A stretch of 64,000 nt of DNA from QHXQ01 sp036389395 (GCA_036389395.1 DASVPY010000067.1:62001-126000); one strand, 5' to 3'; shown: positions 1 to 9,146, counted from the stretch's first letter. The notes: generated by a model not told the origin, from the sequence alone. A program made the numbers and translations.

Positions 1-68
1 GCCCTGTCCGGGTCGGGCGGCATCAGAGACCCCTGCGGGAAATACGGCGGCGGCGTGTTTGTTGACAT
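1..68 (-). CDS. Possible 5' end of a gene running off the left edge
   Basis: An ATG at 68 reading leftwards gives 22 codons without a stop to the window edge, beginning MSTNTPPPYFPQGSLMPPDP. The proline-rich start resembles a genuine N-terminus of a small bacterial protein, and no other frame here looks coding. There is no clear Shine-Dalgarno sequence. The function cannot be told from 22 residues. It lies directly beside repeat element A1 (85-223), which separates it from the debranching enzyme gene. Confidence 0.35.
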   Translation of the reverse strand, partial: MSTNTPPPYFPQGSLMPPDPDR

Positions 69-84
69 GGGGATTAATTACTTT

Positions 85-223
85 GCGGCTGAATGTGGCG
101 GGAGAAAAGATAAACACAGAGTACACGGAGGGCCCACAGAGGCCACAGAGGCTTTACTGTGTCCTCTGTGCTTCCTCTGTGTACTCTGTGTTGAAAACGG
201 CCCCGCGCCACCCTCAACCACCG
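85..223. repeat. CACAGAGG-family inverted-repeat element, copy A1
   Basis: The left arm carries direct repeats of CACAGAGG and the right arm carries the complementary CTCTGTG, so the element can fold into a long imperfect hairpin around the centre near 155. The outer ends, GGCTGAATGTGGCG on the left and CGCCACCCTCAACC on the right, are inverted relative to each other. Three more copies with the same plan lie at 8982-9092, 12080-12199 and 13880-14009. It fills the gap between the left-edge gene and the 3' end of the debranching enzyme gene. Confidence 0.8.
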
Positions 224-236
224 AAAGCAATCACCC

Positions 237-2204
237 TCACGCTAATTCATTCAGCTCGCAGCGCAATAGCTCCGCGACGCTCCAGGCCTGGGCGATGCAG
301 CCGCGCGGCGTGTGCGGCGGCTCGGCGTCGAAGATTTCCGAGACCTGGCCGAGACCGGCTTCGCGCAGGTGCGCGCGGAAGCCTTCCGTCCAGCCGCGCG
401 CCGTCCGCAAAGTCTCCTCCGTCCGGTCGTTCGTGCGCAGGTACGCGGTGATGAACGGCCCCAGCAGCCACGGCCAGACCGTGCCCTGGTGGTAAGCCGT
501 GTCGCGCGCGTAGGCGTCGCCCTCGTAGCGCGGCCGGTAGTCGGGCGAAGACGGCGCGAGCGTGCGCAAGCCGTAAGGCGTCAGCAGCTCGCGCCGGACG
601 AGTTCGACGATGCGCCGGGCGCGCGCGCCCGTCACGAGCGCGTGCGGCAGGCTGACGGCGAAGATTTGGTTGGGGCGTATGGCCGCGTCGGGCGTGCCGT
701 CGTCGGCCACCGTGTCGTAGAGACCGCCGGTCTGCTCGTCCCAGAACAGCCCGTTGAAGCTGGCGCGCGCGCCGTCGGCCACGGCGCGACAGTGCTCGCA
801 CGTCTGCCCGTCGCCGAGCCGGCGCGCGATCCCCTCGACCGTGCGCAGCGCGTTGTACCAGAGCGCCTGTATCTCGACGGGCTTGCCCGCGCGCGGCGTC
901 ACCACGTAGTCGCCGACCTTCGCGTCCATCCACGTCAACTGCACGCCCGGCTCGCCGGCCCTGAGCAGCCCGTCCTCGGTCATGCGGATCGAGTAGTGCG
1001 TGCCCTGCTCGTGCCAGGTGACGATGTCGCGCAAGGCCTCGTAGAAGTGTTCGCGGACGAACTGCTCGTCGTCGGTGCGGCGCAACAGTTCGCCGACCGC
1101 GTGGACGAACCAGAGCGTGCCGTCCACGGTGTTATATTCGGGCGGCGCGTCGGTGTCGGGGAAGCGGTTGGGCAGCAGGCCCTGGTTGAGATAGGCGACG
1201 AAGGCGAGCAGGATTTCGCGCGCCACGTCGAAGCGTTCGAGCGCGAGCGCGAGACCGGGCAGAGAGAGCATCGTGTCGCGGCCCCAGTCCGTGAACCACG
1301 GGTAGCCCGCGATGACCGTGCGCAGGTCGCGCCCGCGGCGCACGACGAACTGATCGGCGGCGGCGACGAGTTGCTGCACGTACTCGCCGCGGTCGGCGTA
1401 CTTTTCGCCGACGCCGCGGCGGCGCGCGCGCTCCTGCTCCTCGTAGCGCGCCGCATCGGCGACGTTGCGCGCCTCGGTCGAGGCGACGAGGCTGCGCGTC
1501 TCGCCGCCGCGCAGCTCAAGCACGAGTAGACCCGGATTGAACAGGTCTTCCTGGTAGTCGAAGCCGCGCGCGCGTTCTTCGAGGAGCACGAACTGGCGAT
1601 ACCAGAGTTTGTCAACGAAGATGTGCTGCGCGTCGTGCGCGAGGTAGAGCGTGACGGGGTCGTCGCGGCGCGCGACGCGCAGCAGCCCCGGCTCAAGCTC
1701 GACCGAGCCGTAGGCGTTCGCGTCCTCGTGCATGAGCCAGTGGTAGTTGCGCATGGCGACGAGCGGGCGCACTTCGAGCTTGGCGCGCACGTCGGCGGGC
1801 GCGTCGAGCCGATAGCGCACGACGGTCGTGTTCTCGCCGTGGCACATGAAGACGGACTTTTCGAGCGTGTAAGCGCCGACGCGGTAGGTGGCGACGGGGA
1901 ACGGGTCGAGGCGGAAGCCCGTGAGCGCGAGGTAGCCGTGCGGGTGGACTGTGCCGCGCTCGTAGTAGTTCGTGGCCAGCTCGCACGCCTCGTCGCCGAC
2001 GGTGAGCTTGTCTTCGAGCTTGGCGAGCAGGACGGCGCGCTCGGTGGGCGGGCGCGTGGCGGCGACGAGCAGCCCGTGGTAGCGGCGCGTGTTCGCGCCC
2101 GTGATGGTGGTCGAGGCGTAGCCGCCCAGCCCGTTCGTCTCCAACCACTCGCGGCGCGTCGCCGCGTCCAGGTCGCGGCACGCCGCCTCGTCGAAACTGA
2201 TCAT
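237..2204 (-). CDS. Amylo-alpha-1,6-glucosidase (glycogen debranching enzyme)
   Basis: Hydrolyses alpha-1,6 branch stubs of glycogen in the cytoplasm. About 655 residues, typical of the bacterial/archaeal-type debranching enzymes. The N-terminal domain opens with REWLETNGLGGYAS and TRRYHGLLVA (residues about 15-45). The C-terminal (alpha/alpha)6-barrel shows WFTDWGRDTM (about 300), NTVDGTLWFVHAV (about 358) and YHQGTVWPWLLGPF (about 570), the region holding the catalytic acids in this family. The reading frame is open upstream to 2327, but the ATG at 2204 has a GGAG ten bases before it and starts just ahead of the conserved domain, so it is preferred. Divergent from the secreted protein gene at 2365. 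No glycogen synthase or phosphorylase gene is adjacent. Confidence 0.9.
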   Translation of the reverse strand: MISFDEAACRDLDAATRREWLETNGLGGYASTTITGANTRRYHGLLVAATRPPTERAVLLAKLEDKLTVGDEACELATNYYERGTVHPHGYLALTGFRLDPFPVATYRVGAYTLEKSVFMCHGENTTVVRYRLDAPADVRAKLEVRPLVAMRNYHWLMHEDANAYGSVELEPGLLRVARRDDPVTLYLAHDAQHIFVDKLWYRQFVLLEERARGFDYQEDLFNPGLLVLELRGGETRSLVASTEARNVADAARYEEQERARRRGVGEKYADRGEYVQQLVAAADQFVVRRGRDLRTVIAGYPWFTDWGRDTMLSLPGLALALERFDVAREILLAFVAYLNQGLLPNRFPDTDAPPEYNTVDGTLWFVHAVGELLRRTDDEQFVREHFYEALRDIVTWHEQGTHYSIRMTEDGLLRAGEPGVQLTWMDAKVGDYVVTPRAGKPVEIQALWYNALRTVEGIARRLGDGQTCEHCRAVADGARASFNGLFWDEQTGGLYDTVADDGTPDAAIRPNQIFAVSLPHALVTGARARRIVELVRRELLTPYGLRTLAPSSPDYRPRYEGDAYARDTAYHQGTVWPWLLGPFITAYLRTNDRTEETLRTARGWTEGFRAHLREAGLGQVSEIFDAEPPHTPRGCIAQAWSVAELLRCELNELA

Positions 2205-2364
2205 GCCGGCTTTGCTCCGGTCGGTTGTGCTGGTAGAACGTGACCTGCCCCTCGTGCGCTTGGCGTCCGAGACTTGTACCACAGAACCGCGCGGCGACCG
2301 CAAGAAATTATTGCGCGCGGCGTTCAAAGGCTGGCGGGCGGGATTGAACAGGGAGGAGTGTGCG

Positions 2365-3246
2365 ATGAAGAGAGTGGGGCTTTGGTTGCTGAAGCGGGGG
2401 CTGCTCCTGTCGCTGGTCTGCGCGGGCGCGCTGGCGGGCGGGGGCGCGGCGCGGGCGCAGAGGGACTTGACGCGGCCCGGCTACGAGCGTGCGTTCCGGG
2501 TCGAGGTGCTGGTCAACGGCTACCCGCTCGAACAGATGCCGGCGCGCGGGCGCGTCTACGTCGAGGCCGTGCCGAACGCCGAGTACGAGCTGCGGATCAC
2601 GAACCCGCTGCCCGACCGCGTGGCGGTCGCGCTCGCGGTGGACGGGCTGAACACGATTGACGCGCGCCACACGACGGCGCGGGCCGCGAGCAAGTGGGTG
2701 ATCGAACCATACGGCACGATCACGGTCGGCGGCTGGCAGATGTCTTCCACGCGCGCGCGCCGCTTCTACTTCACGACCGAGGGCGACTCTTACGCCGCCA
2801 AGCTCGGCCGCGCCGAGGACGTGGGCGTCATCACGGCCGTCTTCTTCCGCGAGCGCCGGCCCGTCGCCGTCGTCCCGCCGCCGCGCGTGCGCCCGCTCGA
2901 ACAGGGGCGCGACGAGACGGGCGCGGGCGAGCGCGGCGAGGCGCGCAAGTCCGAGTCGCAGGCGCAGGGCGCGGGTCGCGCCGCCGACCGCATCGCCCGG
3001 CCCGCGCCTAACGAGCCGGACGACTACGCGGCCACGGGCATCGGGCGCTCGGTCGGTCACGACGTGCGCGTGGTGTACCTCGACCTGGAAGACAGCCCCG
3101 TGGCGCAGGTCGGGCTGCGCTACGAGTACCGCGCGGCGCTCGTGCGCCTCGGCGTCCTGCCGCGCCCCTACCCGACGCCCGATCCGCTGTCGCGGCGCGA
3201 GCGCGCCCGCGGCTTCCGCGACCAGCAGTTCTGCCCGGAGCCGTGA
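2365..3246 (+). CDS. Secreted protein of unknown function
   Basis: About 293 residues. A clear signal peptide (KRGLLLSLVCAGALAGGG, cleavage near ARA-Q) predicts export. The mature part has a beta-rich stretch (about 35-170: FRVEVLVNGYPLEQ, FYFTTEGDSYAAKLG) followed by a charged Gly/Ala/Arg-rich linker and a short C-terminal segment. I do not recognise a named domain. The start is the ATG at 2365 behind GGGAGGAG, although the frame is open further up. It is followed by two other small envelope or unknown genes on the same strand, with gaps of about 80 and 40 bases. Confidence 0.75.
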   Translation: MKRVGLWLLKRGLLLSLVCAGALAGGGAARAQRDLTRPGYERAFRVEVLVNGYPLEQMPARGRVYVEAVPNAEYELRITNPLPDRVAVALAVDGLNTIDARHTTARAASKWVIEPYGTITVGGWQMSSTRARRFYFTTEGDSYAAKLGRAEDVGVITAVFFRERRPVAVVPPPRVRPLEQGRDETGAGERGEARKSESQAQGAGRAADRIARPAPNEPDDYAATGIGRSVGHDVRVVYLDLEDSPVAQVGLRYEYRAALVRLGVLPRPYPTPDPLSRRERARGFRDQQFCPEP

Positions 3247-3325
3247 GACCGCGGCGCGGGCGGAACAGTTGCCGCGGGTCGGTGTCTAACTTCCGGCGCA
3301 CACACGCGCGCCGGAGGTGAGGGCG

Positions 3326-3916
3326 ATGGCCCGTTTCAAGAACCCGCTCGCGCAGGTGCGCGTGGCCGCGCCCTGCCAGGCCGACTGGAACGAGATGCGC
3401 GGCGACGAGCGCGTGCGCTTCTGCGCGCACTGCCGGCTCAACGTCTACAACCTCTCGGCCCTGACGCGCCCCGACGCCGAGTGGCTCGTCACGCGCGCCG
3501 AAGGCCGCCGCTGCGTACGCTACTTCCAACGCCCCGACGGCACGATCATCACGCAGGACTGTCCCGCGGCCTTGCGCGCGCTCAGGCGGCGCGTGTCGAA
3601 GTTCGCCGGCATGGCGTTCGCCGCCGTGACGACGCTGCTCGTCGGCCTGGGCGTCGGCGTGTCGCCGCGCGGGGAAGAGCCGGCCCCTGTCGCCGCGACG
3701 GCCTACGCGGCCGAGCCGGTCGAGCCTGAAGGCGTTGCCGTCGCGGGGATGATGTCGTCGTCTCCTCTCGCGGCGACGGGCGAGCCGTTCTTGCTCGGCG
3801 GCTTGCTGGCGAGCGGTCTCTTCATCGTCGGCTACCCGCTGCACAAGCTGCGCGAGCGCAACGAAGCGAAGCGGCGCGCGGCGCTGCGCATCTGGCGGCG
3901 CGACGAGGAACGCTAG
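3326..3916 (+). CDS. Cys-rich N-domain membrane protein, function unknown
   Basis: About 196 residues. Residues 15-85 carry a compact Cys pattern (CQADW, RFCAHCRLNVYNLS, GRRCVRYF, TQDCP) known to me from uncharacterised acidobacterial and Bacteroidetes proteins; the paired Cys suggest metal binding or a disulfide, which is inference. Two hydrophobic segments follow (about 95-115 and 152-172), so the protein is probably inner-membrane anchored with the Cys domain cytoplasmic. A GTG at 3317 is possible, but the ATG at 3326 sits 8 bases after GGAGG and is preferred. Confidence 0.7.
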   Translation: MARFKNPLAQVRVAAPCQADWNEMRGDERVRFCAHCRLNVYNLSALTRPDAEWLVTRAEGRRCVRYFQRPDGTIITQDCPAALRALRRRVSKFAGMAFAAVTTLLVGLGVGVSPRGEEPAPVAATAYAAEPVEPEGVAVAGMMSSSPLAATGEPFLLGGLLASGLFIVGYPLHKLRERNEAKRRAALRIWRRDEER

Positions 3917-3957
3917 GCCGGTTTAAGTTTCCGCGCCCGCCTTGTTAGATTAGGCCC

Positions 3958-4467
3958 ATGAAGCAACTGCTCATCATCATCACGTTGGCGGTCTTGTCGT
4001 CGGCCTGCGGCGCGAGTGCAAGGCGCGGCGGGGCTTTCAGCGGCTCCGTGCGCAGCCTCGTGCCACAGCAGGTCGGGGAGTTCAAACTGGCCGGCGAGGT
4101 CAAGGCGTTGGACATCGTCCGGCCGAACGAATACCAGGGCGACGCCGCGCCGCCGACCGAAGGCGTGTCCGCGCGTTACGAAGCGGCCGGCAAGACGCCG
4201 CTGTTTTTTCAGGTGGTCAACTACCGGTCTGCGGCCGACGCCGAACATTCGCTCAACCAGTGGAAAGAGAACGTCCAGAAACTGGGCAAGGGGGCGAAGT
4301 ACAGCGACGCGGCCGTCGGCGCGGGGCCGAACGCGAAACCCGGCATCTTGGTCGAAGGGCTTGCGCCCGGTATGCACCAGGCCGTCTGGGTTGACCGCTC
4401 GCTGGTCTACCTGTTGGCGGGCGATAACCTGCAAAGCATACAGGCGTTCCAGCAGAGCCTGCCTTAG
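3958..4467 (+). CDS. Small putative lipoprotein
   Basis: 169 residues beginning MKQLLIIITLAVLSSACGAS, a textbook lipoprotein signal with lipobox LSSAC. The mature domain (about 30-169) mixes beta strands and a helix (ADAEHSLNQWKENVQK) and is not recognised. No Shine-Dalgarno sequence is visible; instead TAGATT ends six bases before the ATG, the geometry expected of a leaderless mRNA. Convergent with the lytic transglycosylase gene. Confidence 0.75.
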   Translation: MKQLLIIITLAVLSSACGASARRGGAFSGSVRSLVPQQVGEFKLAGEVKALDIVRPNEYQGDAAPPTEGVSARYEAAGKTPLFFQVVNYRSAADAEHSLNQWKENVQKLGKGAKYSDAAVGAGPNAKPGILVEGLAPGMHQAVWVDRSLVYLLAGDNLQSIQAFQQSLP

Positions 4468-4499
4468 CGTCGGGCGCGCGCCGCGGTCTGCACGCGGCG

Positions 4500-6020
4500 T
4501 CAACGCTGGCGGCGCAGGTCGGCGGTGTAGAGCTGTCTGTAGGCGCGGTAGTTGGCCATGACGCGGAAGGCGTAGTCCTTGCTCTCGGCGAAGCCGACCT
4601 CGGCGGCGAAGACGCCCGCGTCGGGCTGGCGTGCGCGCGCGACCCAGCGCGCCACGTTGTCCTCGCCGCCGTTGTAAGAGGCGGCGACCGCTTCGGGCAG
4701 GCGCGGGAACTGGCGCGTGAGGTCGGCCAGGTAGGCGACGCCGATGGGGATGTTAACTTCGGGGCGGTAGAGGTCGTCTTCCGTCGCGCGCGGCAGCCCG
4801 GCGTCCGCGCCGTACTTGCGCACGATGTCCATGGTCAACTGCAACAGGCCGCGCGCCGCGGCCTGCGAGCGCGCGCGCGTGTTGAAGCTGCTTTCCTGCC
4901 GCATGATCGCCAGCACGAAGCGCGGGTCAACGTCGCGCCCCTTCGTCGCCTGTAATAACACTTCGCGATACGGCGCGGGGTACGCGCCCGCGGCCGCCAG
5001 CGTCTCGCGGCGCACGGCCGCCAGGCGGGCCTCGGCCGCGGCGCGTGATGCGCCGCCCAGCGCGCGTAGATGTTCCGTTGCCAGCGCGCCGTAGTAAGAC
5101 GCGGCGCGGTCGCCTATGCCTTGATAAGCGGCCGCGGCCTGCGCGGTCTGACCCATGCGTTCGAGGCTGTAGGCGCGCAGGTAGCCGACCTCGTCTTTGT
5201 TCGTCTGCACGCCGGGCAGGAACGCGGCGGCGCGCAACTCGTCGGCGGCGCGCACGGCGGCAGGCCAGTCGCTCCCGGCCACGTTGAGGCGCAGGCTCGC
5301 GAACAGTGCGTTCGTGTCGGTCGCCGTGCCCTTGTAGCGGTTGCGCGTGAAGTTGATCCAGCGGACGGCCTCGGCCGTCTGCCCGGCCTCGCGGTAGGTG
5401 TCAATCGCGTTGAGGTAGGCGTTCTCGACGCGCTCGCCTTCGGGGAAGCGGTTGGCGTATTCGATGTACTGCGCGGCGGCGTCGGCGGGGCGACCCATGC
5501 GCAAGACCGTGGCGGCGACGTAGTAGAAGCCCTCGCGCCCCTCGCGCTGCGCGGTGAACTCGCGCCCGAGCCGCTCGAAGTGGGGGAGCGCCTCGGCGTA
5601 GCGCCGCTCCTGGTAGAGCGAGCGCCCCATGCCGAAGAGCGCGGCGGGGACGTTCGAGTCCGTGGGGTAGCGCGTGATGAGCGTCTGAAAATGTTTGCGC
5701 GCTTCGTCGAAGGCGCGGTTGGCGAGGTAGACGGCGGCGCGGCGCATGTGCTCCTGCGGCGCGAGCTGGGGCAGAGAGCCGTCTTCGGCGCGCCCCTGTT
5801 GGTCGAGCCGGCGGGCGAGCGCGAGCGCGTCGTCGCCTTGATCTGCGGGTAGCGGCTCGAACGCCTCGGCGGCCGGTGCAACTGCGGGCGCGGGCGCGTC
5901 CGCCGCGGGGGGCGGCGCGGGCGCAGGCGCTCGGCAGGCGTTCGGCAGGAGCGCGGCGCAGAGGACGAGGGCGTATGTGGTCAGCATGTGCAGGTGACGG
6001 CGCGTCTGCTTACGGCGCAT
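4500..6020 (-). CDS. TPR-containing lytic transglycosylase (Slt type), lipoprotein
   Basis: Cleaves peptidoglycan glycan strands in the periplasm, leaving 1,6-anhydroMurNAc ends. About 506 residues from the ATG at 6020. A short signal with lipobox LLPNAC is followed by an Ala/Pro-rich linker, a helical tetratricopeptide superhelix (about 90-330) and a C-terminal SLT domain with the catalytic Glu in AIMRQESSFN, then RGLLQLT and VAASYNGGEDNVARW. The C-terminal YRAYRQLY is typical of Slt70-like enzymes. The frame is open to 6212, but upstream codons look non-coding. An internal ATG at 5987 is an alternative start that keeps the signal peptide. Confidence 0.88.
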   Translation of the reverse strand: MRRKQTRRHLHMLTTYALVLCAALLPNACRAPAPAPPPAADAPAPAVAPAAEAFEPLPADQGDDALALARRLDQQGRAEDGSLPQLAPQEHMRRAAVYLANRAFDEARKHFQTLITRYPTDSNVPAALFGMGRSLYQERRYAEALPHFERLGREFTAQREGREGFYYVAATVLRMGRPADAAAQYIEYANRFPEGERVENAYLNAIDTYREAGQTAEAVRWINFTRNRYKGTATDTNALFASLRLNVAGSDWPAAVRAADELRAAAFLPGVQTNKDEVGYLRAYSLERMGQTAQAAAAYQGIGDRAASYYGALATEHLRALGGASRAAAEARLAAVRRETLAAAGAYPAPYREVLLQATKGRDVDPRFVLAIMRQESSFNTRARSQAAARGLLQLTMDIVRKYGADAGLPRATEDDLYRPEVNIPIGVAYLADLTRQFPRLPEAVAASYNGGEDNVARWVARARQPDAGVFAAEVGFAESKDYAFRVMANYRAYRQLYTADLRRQR

Positions 6021-6168
6021 TGTGTCCGGCCGCTGTGATGCGGGCCGCGCGGGCTGGGGTGTACGCAAAAATCTTCGCGGGAGAAGAGGACGCAGGCGTA
6101 ACGACTCGGCCGAAGCCGCGCAACAATTATCACCGGCGCGCGCGGGCTTCGGCCGAGTCGGTCGCGGT

Positions 6169-6321
6169 TCAGATGTTGCTGCCGCAGGTGGGGCAGCCAC
6201 AGTCGCAGTCAATCGTGACGGTCTGCCCTTTGCCTTCGCAGTAGGCGCTGCAATAGTCGCTGCCTTCGTCGGCGGGACAGGTGCAGCTCGCGTGCTTGCA
6301 CTTCTTCGGCTCGTCGGCCAT
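6169..6321 (-). CDS. Bacterial metallothionein
   Basis: A 50-residue cytoplasmic metal-chelating protein. Cys and His ligands are arranged as KCKHASCTCP, YCSAYCEGKG and CDCGCPTCG, matching the SmtA/BmtA-type cluster that binds Zn, Cd or Cu. The start is secure: AAGGAG lies nine bases before the ATG at 6321. Reading further upstream would give an 88-residue frame, but that extension covers the repeat-like stretch at 6391-6445 and is not needed. No SmtB/ArsR repressor gene is adjacent, so metal regulation cannot be inferred here. Confidence 0.85.
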   Translation of the reverse strand: MADEPKKCKHASCTCPADEGSDYCSAYCEGKGQTVTIDCDCGCPTCGSNI

Positions 6322-6390
6322 GGGTTGATTCTCCTTCGGGGTAAGATGGACTGTCTGCGCGCATTCTAACAGCCAACCGCGCGTCCGAAA

Positions 6391-6445
6391 AACTTTAACC
6401 GCAAAGGACGCGGAGCGGGCCGCGAAGGAACGCAAAGAGAGTTAA
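6391..6445. repeat. AACCGCAAAGG-family repeat, copy C1
   Basis: Contains TTAACCGCAAAGGACGCGG and, after a short spacer, GAACGCAAAGAGAGTTAA, giving spaced CGCAAAG units with terminal AACT...AGTT inversion. A second, better-conserved member is at 33001-33064. The TAA stop of the OsmC gene (6442-6444) lies inside its right end. Confidence 0.55.
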
Positions 6446-6879
6446 GCGCCCGGCTCGTCTTCCGCGATGATCTCGTAGCTGGACACGATCTCGGCGGCGG
6501 GCCGGAGCGTGGCGGCGACGCTGCAATACTTCTCCTCCGAGAGTTGAATGGCCTGCGCCACGGCCCGCTCCGACAGCCCGTGCCCGCGCACGACGTGGCG
6601 CACTTCGAGCCGCGTGTAGGCGCGCGGGTGTTCCGCCCGCCGCTCGCCGCGCACCTCTACGCGGTAGCCCGTCACGCGCGCGCGCTTCTTGCGCAGGATC
6701 GAGAGCACGTCCACGCCCGTGCAGCTACCCAGGGCGAGCAGCAGCAACTCCATCGGCGTCGGCGCGCGCGCGCGCGTCGCGTCGGTCTCAATCGCCAAGG
6801 CGTGGCCGCTGGGGCTGATGCCGACGAATAAATCCGCGCCCGCGTGGTGAATGATCGCCTGTGGGTTTTTCGCGTCCAT
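6442..6879 (-). CDS. OsmC family peroxide-reductase-like protein
   Basis: 145 residues. OsmC/Ohr proteins reduce organic hydroperoxides with a Cys pair. Here SCTGVDVLSILRKKR (about residues 52-66) carries the first Cys and EEKYCSVAATL (about 112) the second, in the usual positions; PTPMELLLLALG precedes the first. Upstream codons (to 7641) are open but lack family similarity, so the ATG at 6879 is chosen. GGAGGAGG lies about 20 bases upstream, rather far. This YhfA-like branch often acts on unknown thiol-linked substrates. Confidence 0.85.
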   Translation of the reverse strand: MDAKNPQAIIHHAGADLFVGISPSGHALAIETDATRARAPTPMELLLLALGSCTGVDVLSILRKKRARVTGYRVEVRGERRAEHPRAYTRLEVRHVVRGHGLSERAVAQAIQLSEEKYCSVAATLRPAAEIVSSYEIIAEDEPGA

Positions 6880-7329
6880 GTCAAGCCGGCTACAGTTAGC
6901 CTCCTCCTGTCGGCGAGAGCATAGCACGCGCGCCAAGCCTCCGCTCGTCGCCCTCAGTTGCACGCCAATTGCCTGAACTAACGCCGTGCGGCGCGGATCG
7001 TGTCGGGGAAGCCCGCGCAGCCGTTGCGACCCGGTGGGAGTGTGCGAAACCGCGACATACGCCGGGGCGGCGGTGTGCATGGTCTCTGTACAACGAACGC
7101 GCCGGGCCCGAGTCCGTCGTTTTGACCGGCCAGAAATTGGCGGCGAACTTATGCGTTTCATGCCCGAATCAGACAGAACAGAGTCGGCGCGGTCGCGCAA
7201 GGCTTGCGCGACCCCGGCGTCCTCTCCCTTTGGCCGACGGACGGCTCCCCCTCGAACGGAAGACCACCCGCCGCGGCGGGCCAAGTTTGACGTGACTAAG
7301 GCAGCTTCAGGAGGATGGAGGGAAGAGTG
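6880..7329. other. 450-bp divergent intergenic region with an 11-bp perfect palindrome
   Basis: No gene is supported here. At 7191-7213 the arms GGTCGCGCAAG and CTTGCGCGACC form a perfect inverted repeat around a single G. This looks like a binding site for a dimeric regulator between the divergent OsmC and 7330 genes. No convincing sigma-70 promoter is seen. A Shine-Dalgarno cluster (AGGAGG, GGAGGGA) precedes the gene at 7330. Confidence 0.5.
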
Positions 7330-8958
7330 ATGAAATACTTCAGGCAGACAGTCTCGCTCGCGTTGGTGCTCGCTCTGTTGAGCATCGGTTTGACGGCGCA
7401 GGCGCAGCGGCGCGGCTACGGCTACGGCAACAGCGCGCGGATCGATCAGTTGATCCGCAACGTCGAGTCGGGCGCGGCCCGTTTCCGCACGACGCTCGAC
7501 GCGGCGCTCAACAACAACGGCAGCGTCTACGGCTCGCGCCGCGCGGACAACATCAACACTTACGTGCAGGACTTCGATCAGGCGCTCGGCCAGTTGCGCA
7601 CGCGCTTCGACCGGCGCACCGCGCGCGCGGCGGACGTGCAACTCGTGCTCGACCGCGCGACGCTCATTGATAACTTCCTCAACCGGCGCAACAACCGGCT
7701 CGACCCCAGCGTGCGGAACGACTGGGTGAGCGTGCGCTCCTCTCTGAACGAGCTGGCGCGCGCCTACAACATCAACTGGGCTCCGGGGCAGAACGCCGGC
7801 AACTACCCGACAGACAACGGGCCGTACGGCGACCAGCCGACCTACGATAACCGGCCGACTTACGGCAACCCGACCTATGGCAACCCGACCAACGGCACTT
7901 ACGCGACGCTGACCGGCACGTACCGGCTCGACACCGCGGCGAGCGACGACGCGCGGCAGGCGGCGCAGAACGCGACCCGCTCGCTCCCGTGGCGCAACCG
8001 CCAGGGCGTCGTTGACACGCTGATGACGCGGCTCGAAGCGCCCGACATGATCGCCATTGAACAGCGCGGGCGCACCGTGACGATTGCCTCTTCGCGCGCG
8101 CCGCAGATCACTTTCGAGGCCGACGGCCGGCAGCGCGTCGAACAGATGCCCAGCGGGCGCAGCGTGCGCGCCGTCGCCACGCTCAGCGGCGATCAGTTGA
8201 CCGTCAGCACGACGGGCGACCGCGGCAACGACTTCAACGTCACCTTCGACCCGGACAACAACGGCGACCGGCTCTACGTCACGCGCCGCATCTCGGACGT
8301 GAACCTGGCGCAGCCCGTCGTCGTCCGCAGCGTCTACACGCGCACCGACACGGTCGCGCGCTTCGACATCTACAACGGCTCGACCTACCCGACGACGGGC
8401 GGCGTCTCTACGTCGAACGACACGTTCATCATCCCGAACAACACGACGCTCGTCGCCCGGCTCAACGAAGACCTGACGACGCGCGACGCGCGCGAGGGCC
8501 AGCGGTTCACGCTAACCGTGCGCGAGCCGAGTCAGTACGACGGCGCGACGATTGAAGGCACGGTCGGGCGCGTCCAGCGCTCGGGCCGCGTCACGGGCCG
8601 CAGCGAGATGGCGCTGAACTTCGACTCGATCCGGCTGCGCGACGGGCGCACGTACCGCTTCGCGGGCATGATTGACAGCGTGCGCGACGTGAACGGCGAG
8701 ACGGTGCGCGTGGACAACGAGGGCACGGTACAGGAGAACAACAGCCGCGGCAACACGACCGCGCAGCGCGCCGCCATCGGCACGGCCGTGGGCGCGATCA
8801 TCGGCGCGATTGCCGGCGGCGGCAAGGGCGCGGCCATCGGCGCGATCCTGGGCGCGGGCGGCGGCGCGGGTTCGGTCTACGTGCAAGGCTCGGACGACCT
8901 CGAACTGCGCAGCGGCACAGAGATGGTCGTCCGCTCGACCGGCCCGGATAACAGGTAG
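7330..8958 (+). CDS. Secreted protein with C-terminal glycine zipper
   Basis: About 542 residues. A signal peptide (SLALVLALLSIGLTAQAQ) is followed by an alpha-helical region (about 35-150), a Tyr/Asn/Pro/Gly linker with tandem YGNPTYGNPT, a beta-rich central domain (about 190-350) and a conserved tail holding GTAVGAIIGAIAGGGKGAAI, a glycine zipper of the kind that inserts in or packs against membranes. Envelope location is inferred; no enzymatic motif is seen. The ATG at 7330 is preferred because the ATG at 7315 directly abuts AGGAGG with no spacer. Confidence 0.8.
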   Translation: MKYFRQTVSLALVLALLSIGLTAQAQRRGYGYGNSARIDQLIRNVESGAARFRTTLDAALNNNGSVYGSRRADNINTYVQDFDQALGQLRTRFDRRTARAADVQLVLDRATLIDNFLNRRNNRLDPSVRNDWVSVRSSLNELARAYNINWAPGQNAGNYPTDNGPYGDQPTYDNRPTYGNPTYGNPTNGTYATLTGTYRLDTAASDDARQAAQNATRSLPWRNRQGVVDTLMTRLEAPDMIAIEQRGRTVTIASSRAPQITFEADGRQRVEQMPSGRSVRAVATLSGDQLTVSTTGDRGNDFNVTFDPDNNGDRLYVTRRISDVNLAQPVVVRSVYTRTDTVARFDIYNGSTYPTTGGVSTSNDTFIIPNNTTLVARLNEDLTTRDAREGQRFTLTVREPSQYDGATIEGTVGRVQRSGRVTGRSEMALNFDSIRLRDGRTYRFAGMIDSVRDVNGETVRVDNEGTVQENNSRGNTTAQRAAIGTAVGAIIGAIAGGGKGAAIGAILGAGGGAGSVYVQGSDDLELRSGTEMVVRSTGPDNR

Positions 8959-8981
8959 AAGTGCTTGTAACGAACGCTTAG

Positions 8982-9092
8982 TTCAACACAGAGGCACAGA
9001 GGGCCACCGCAGGACACAGACTTTTAACTGTGTCCTGCGGTGGCCCTCTGTGTACTCTGTGTTAAATCGGCCGCACACTACACTCAACCGCC
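8982..9092. repeat. CACAGAGG-family inverted-repeat element, copy A2
   Basis: The best hairpin of the family: about 25 bp from 8994 pair almost perfectly with 9028-9053 around an 8-base loop containing TTTTAA. The right end GGCCGCACACTACACTCAACC matches the ends of copies A3 and A4. It lies between the 7330 gene and the AlkZ-like gene and could also act as a transcription terminator or RNA stabiliser. Confidence 0.85.
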
Positions 9093-9146
9093 AGACACCC
9101 GCCCGGCCCTCCACCCTCGCCCCGCGCCTGCGGTAGAATCCACGCC

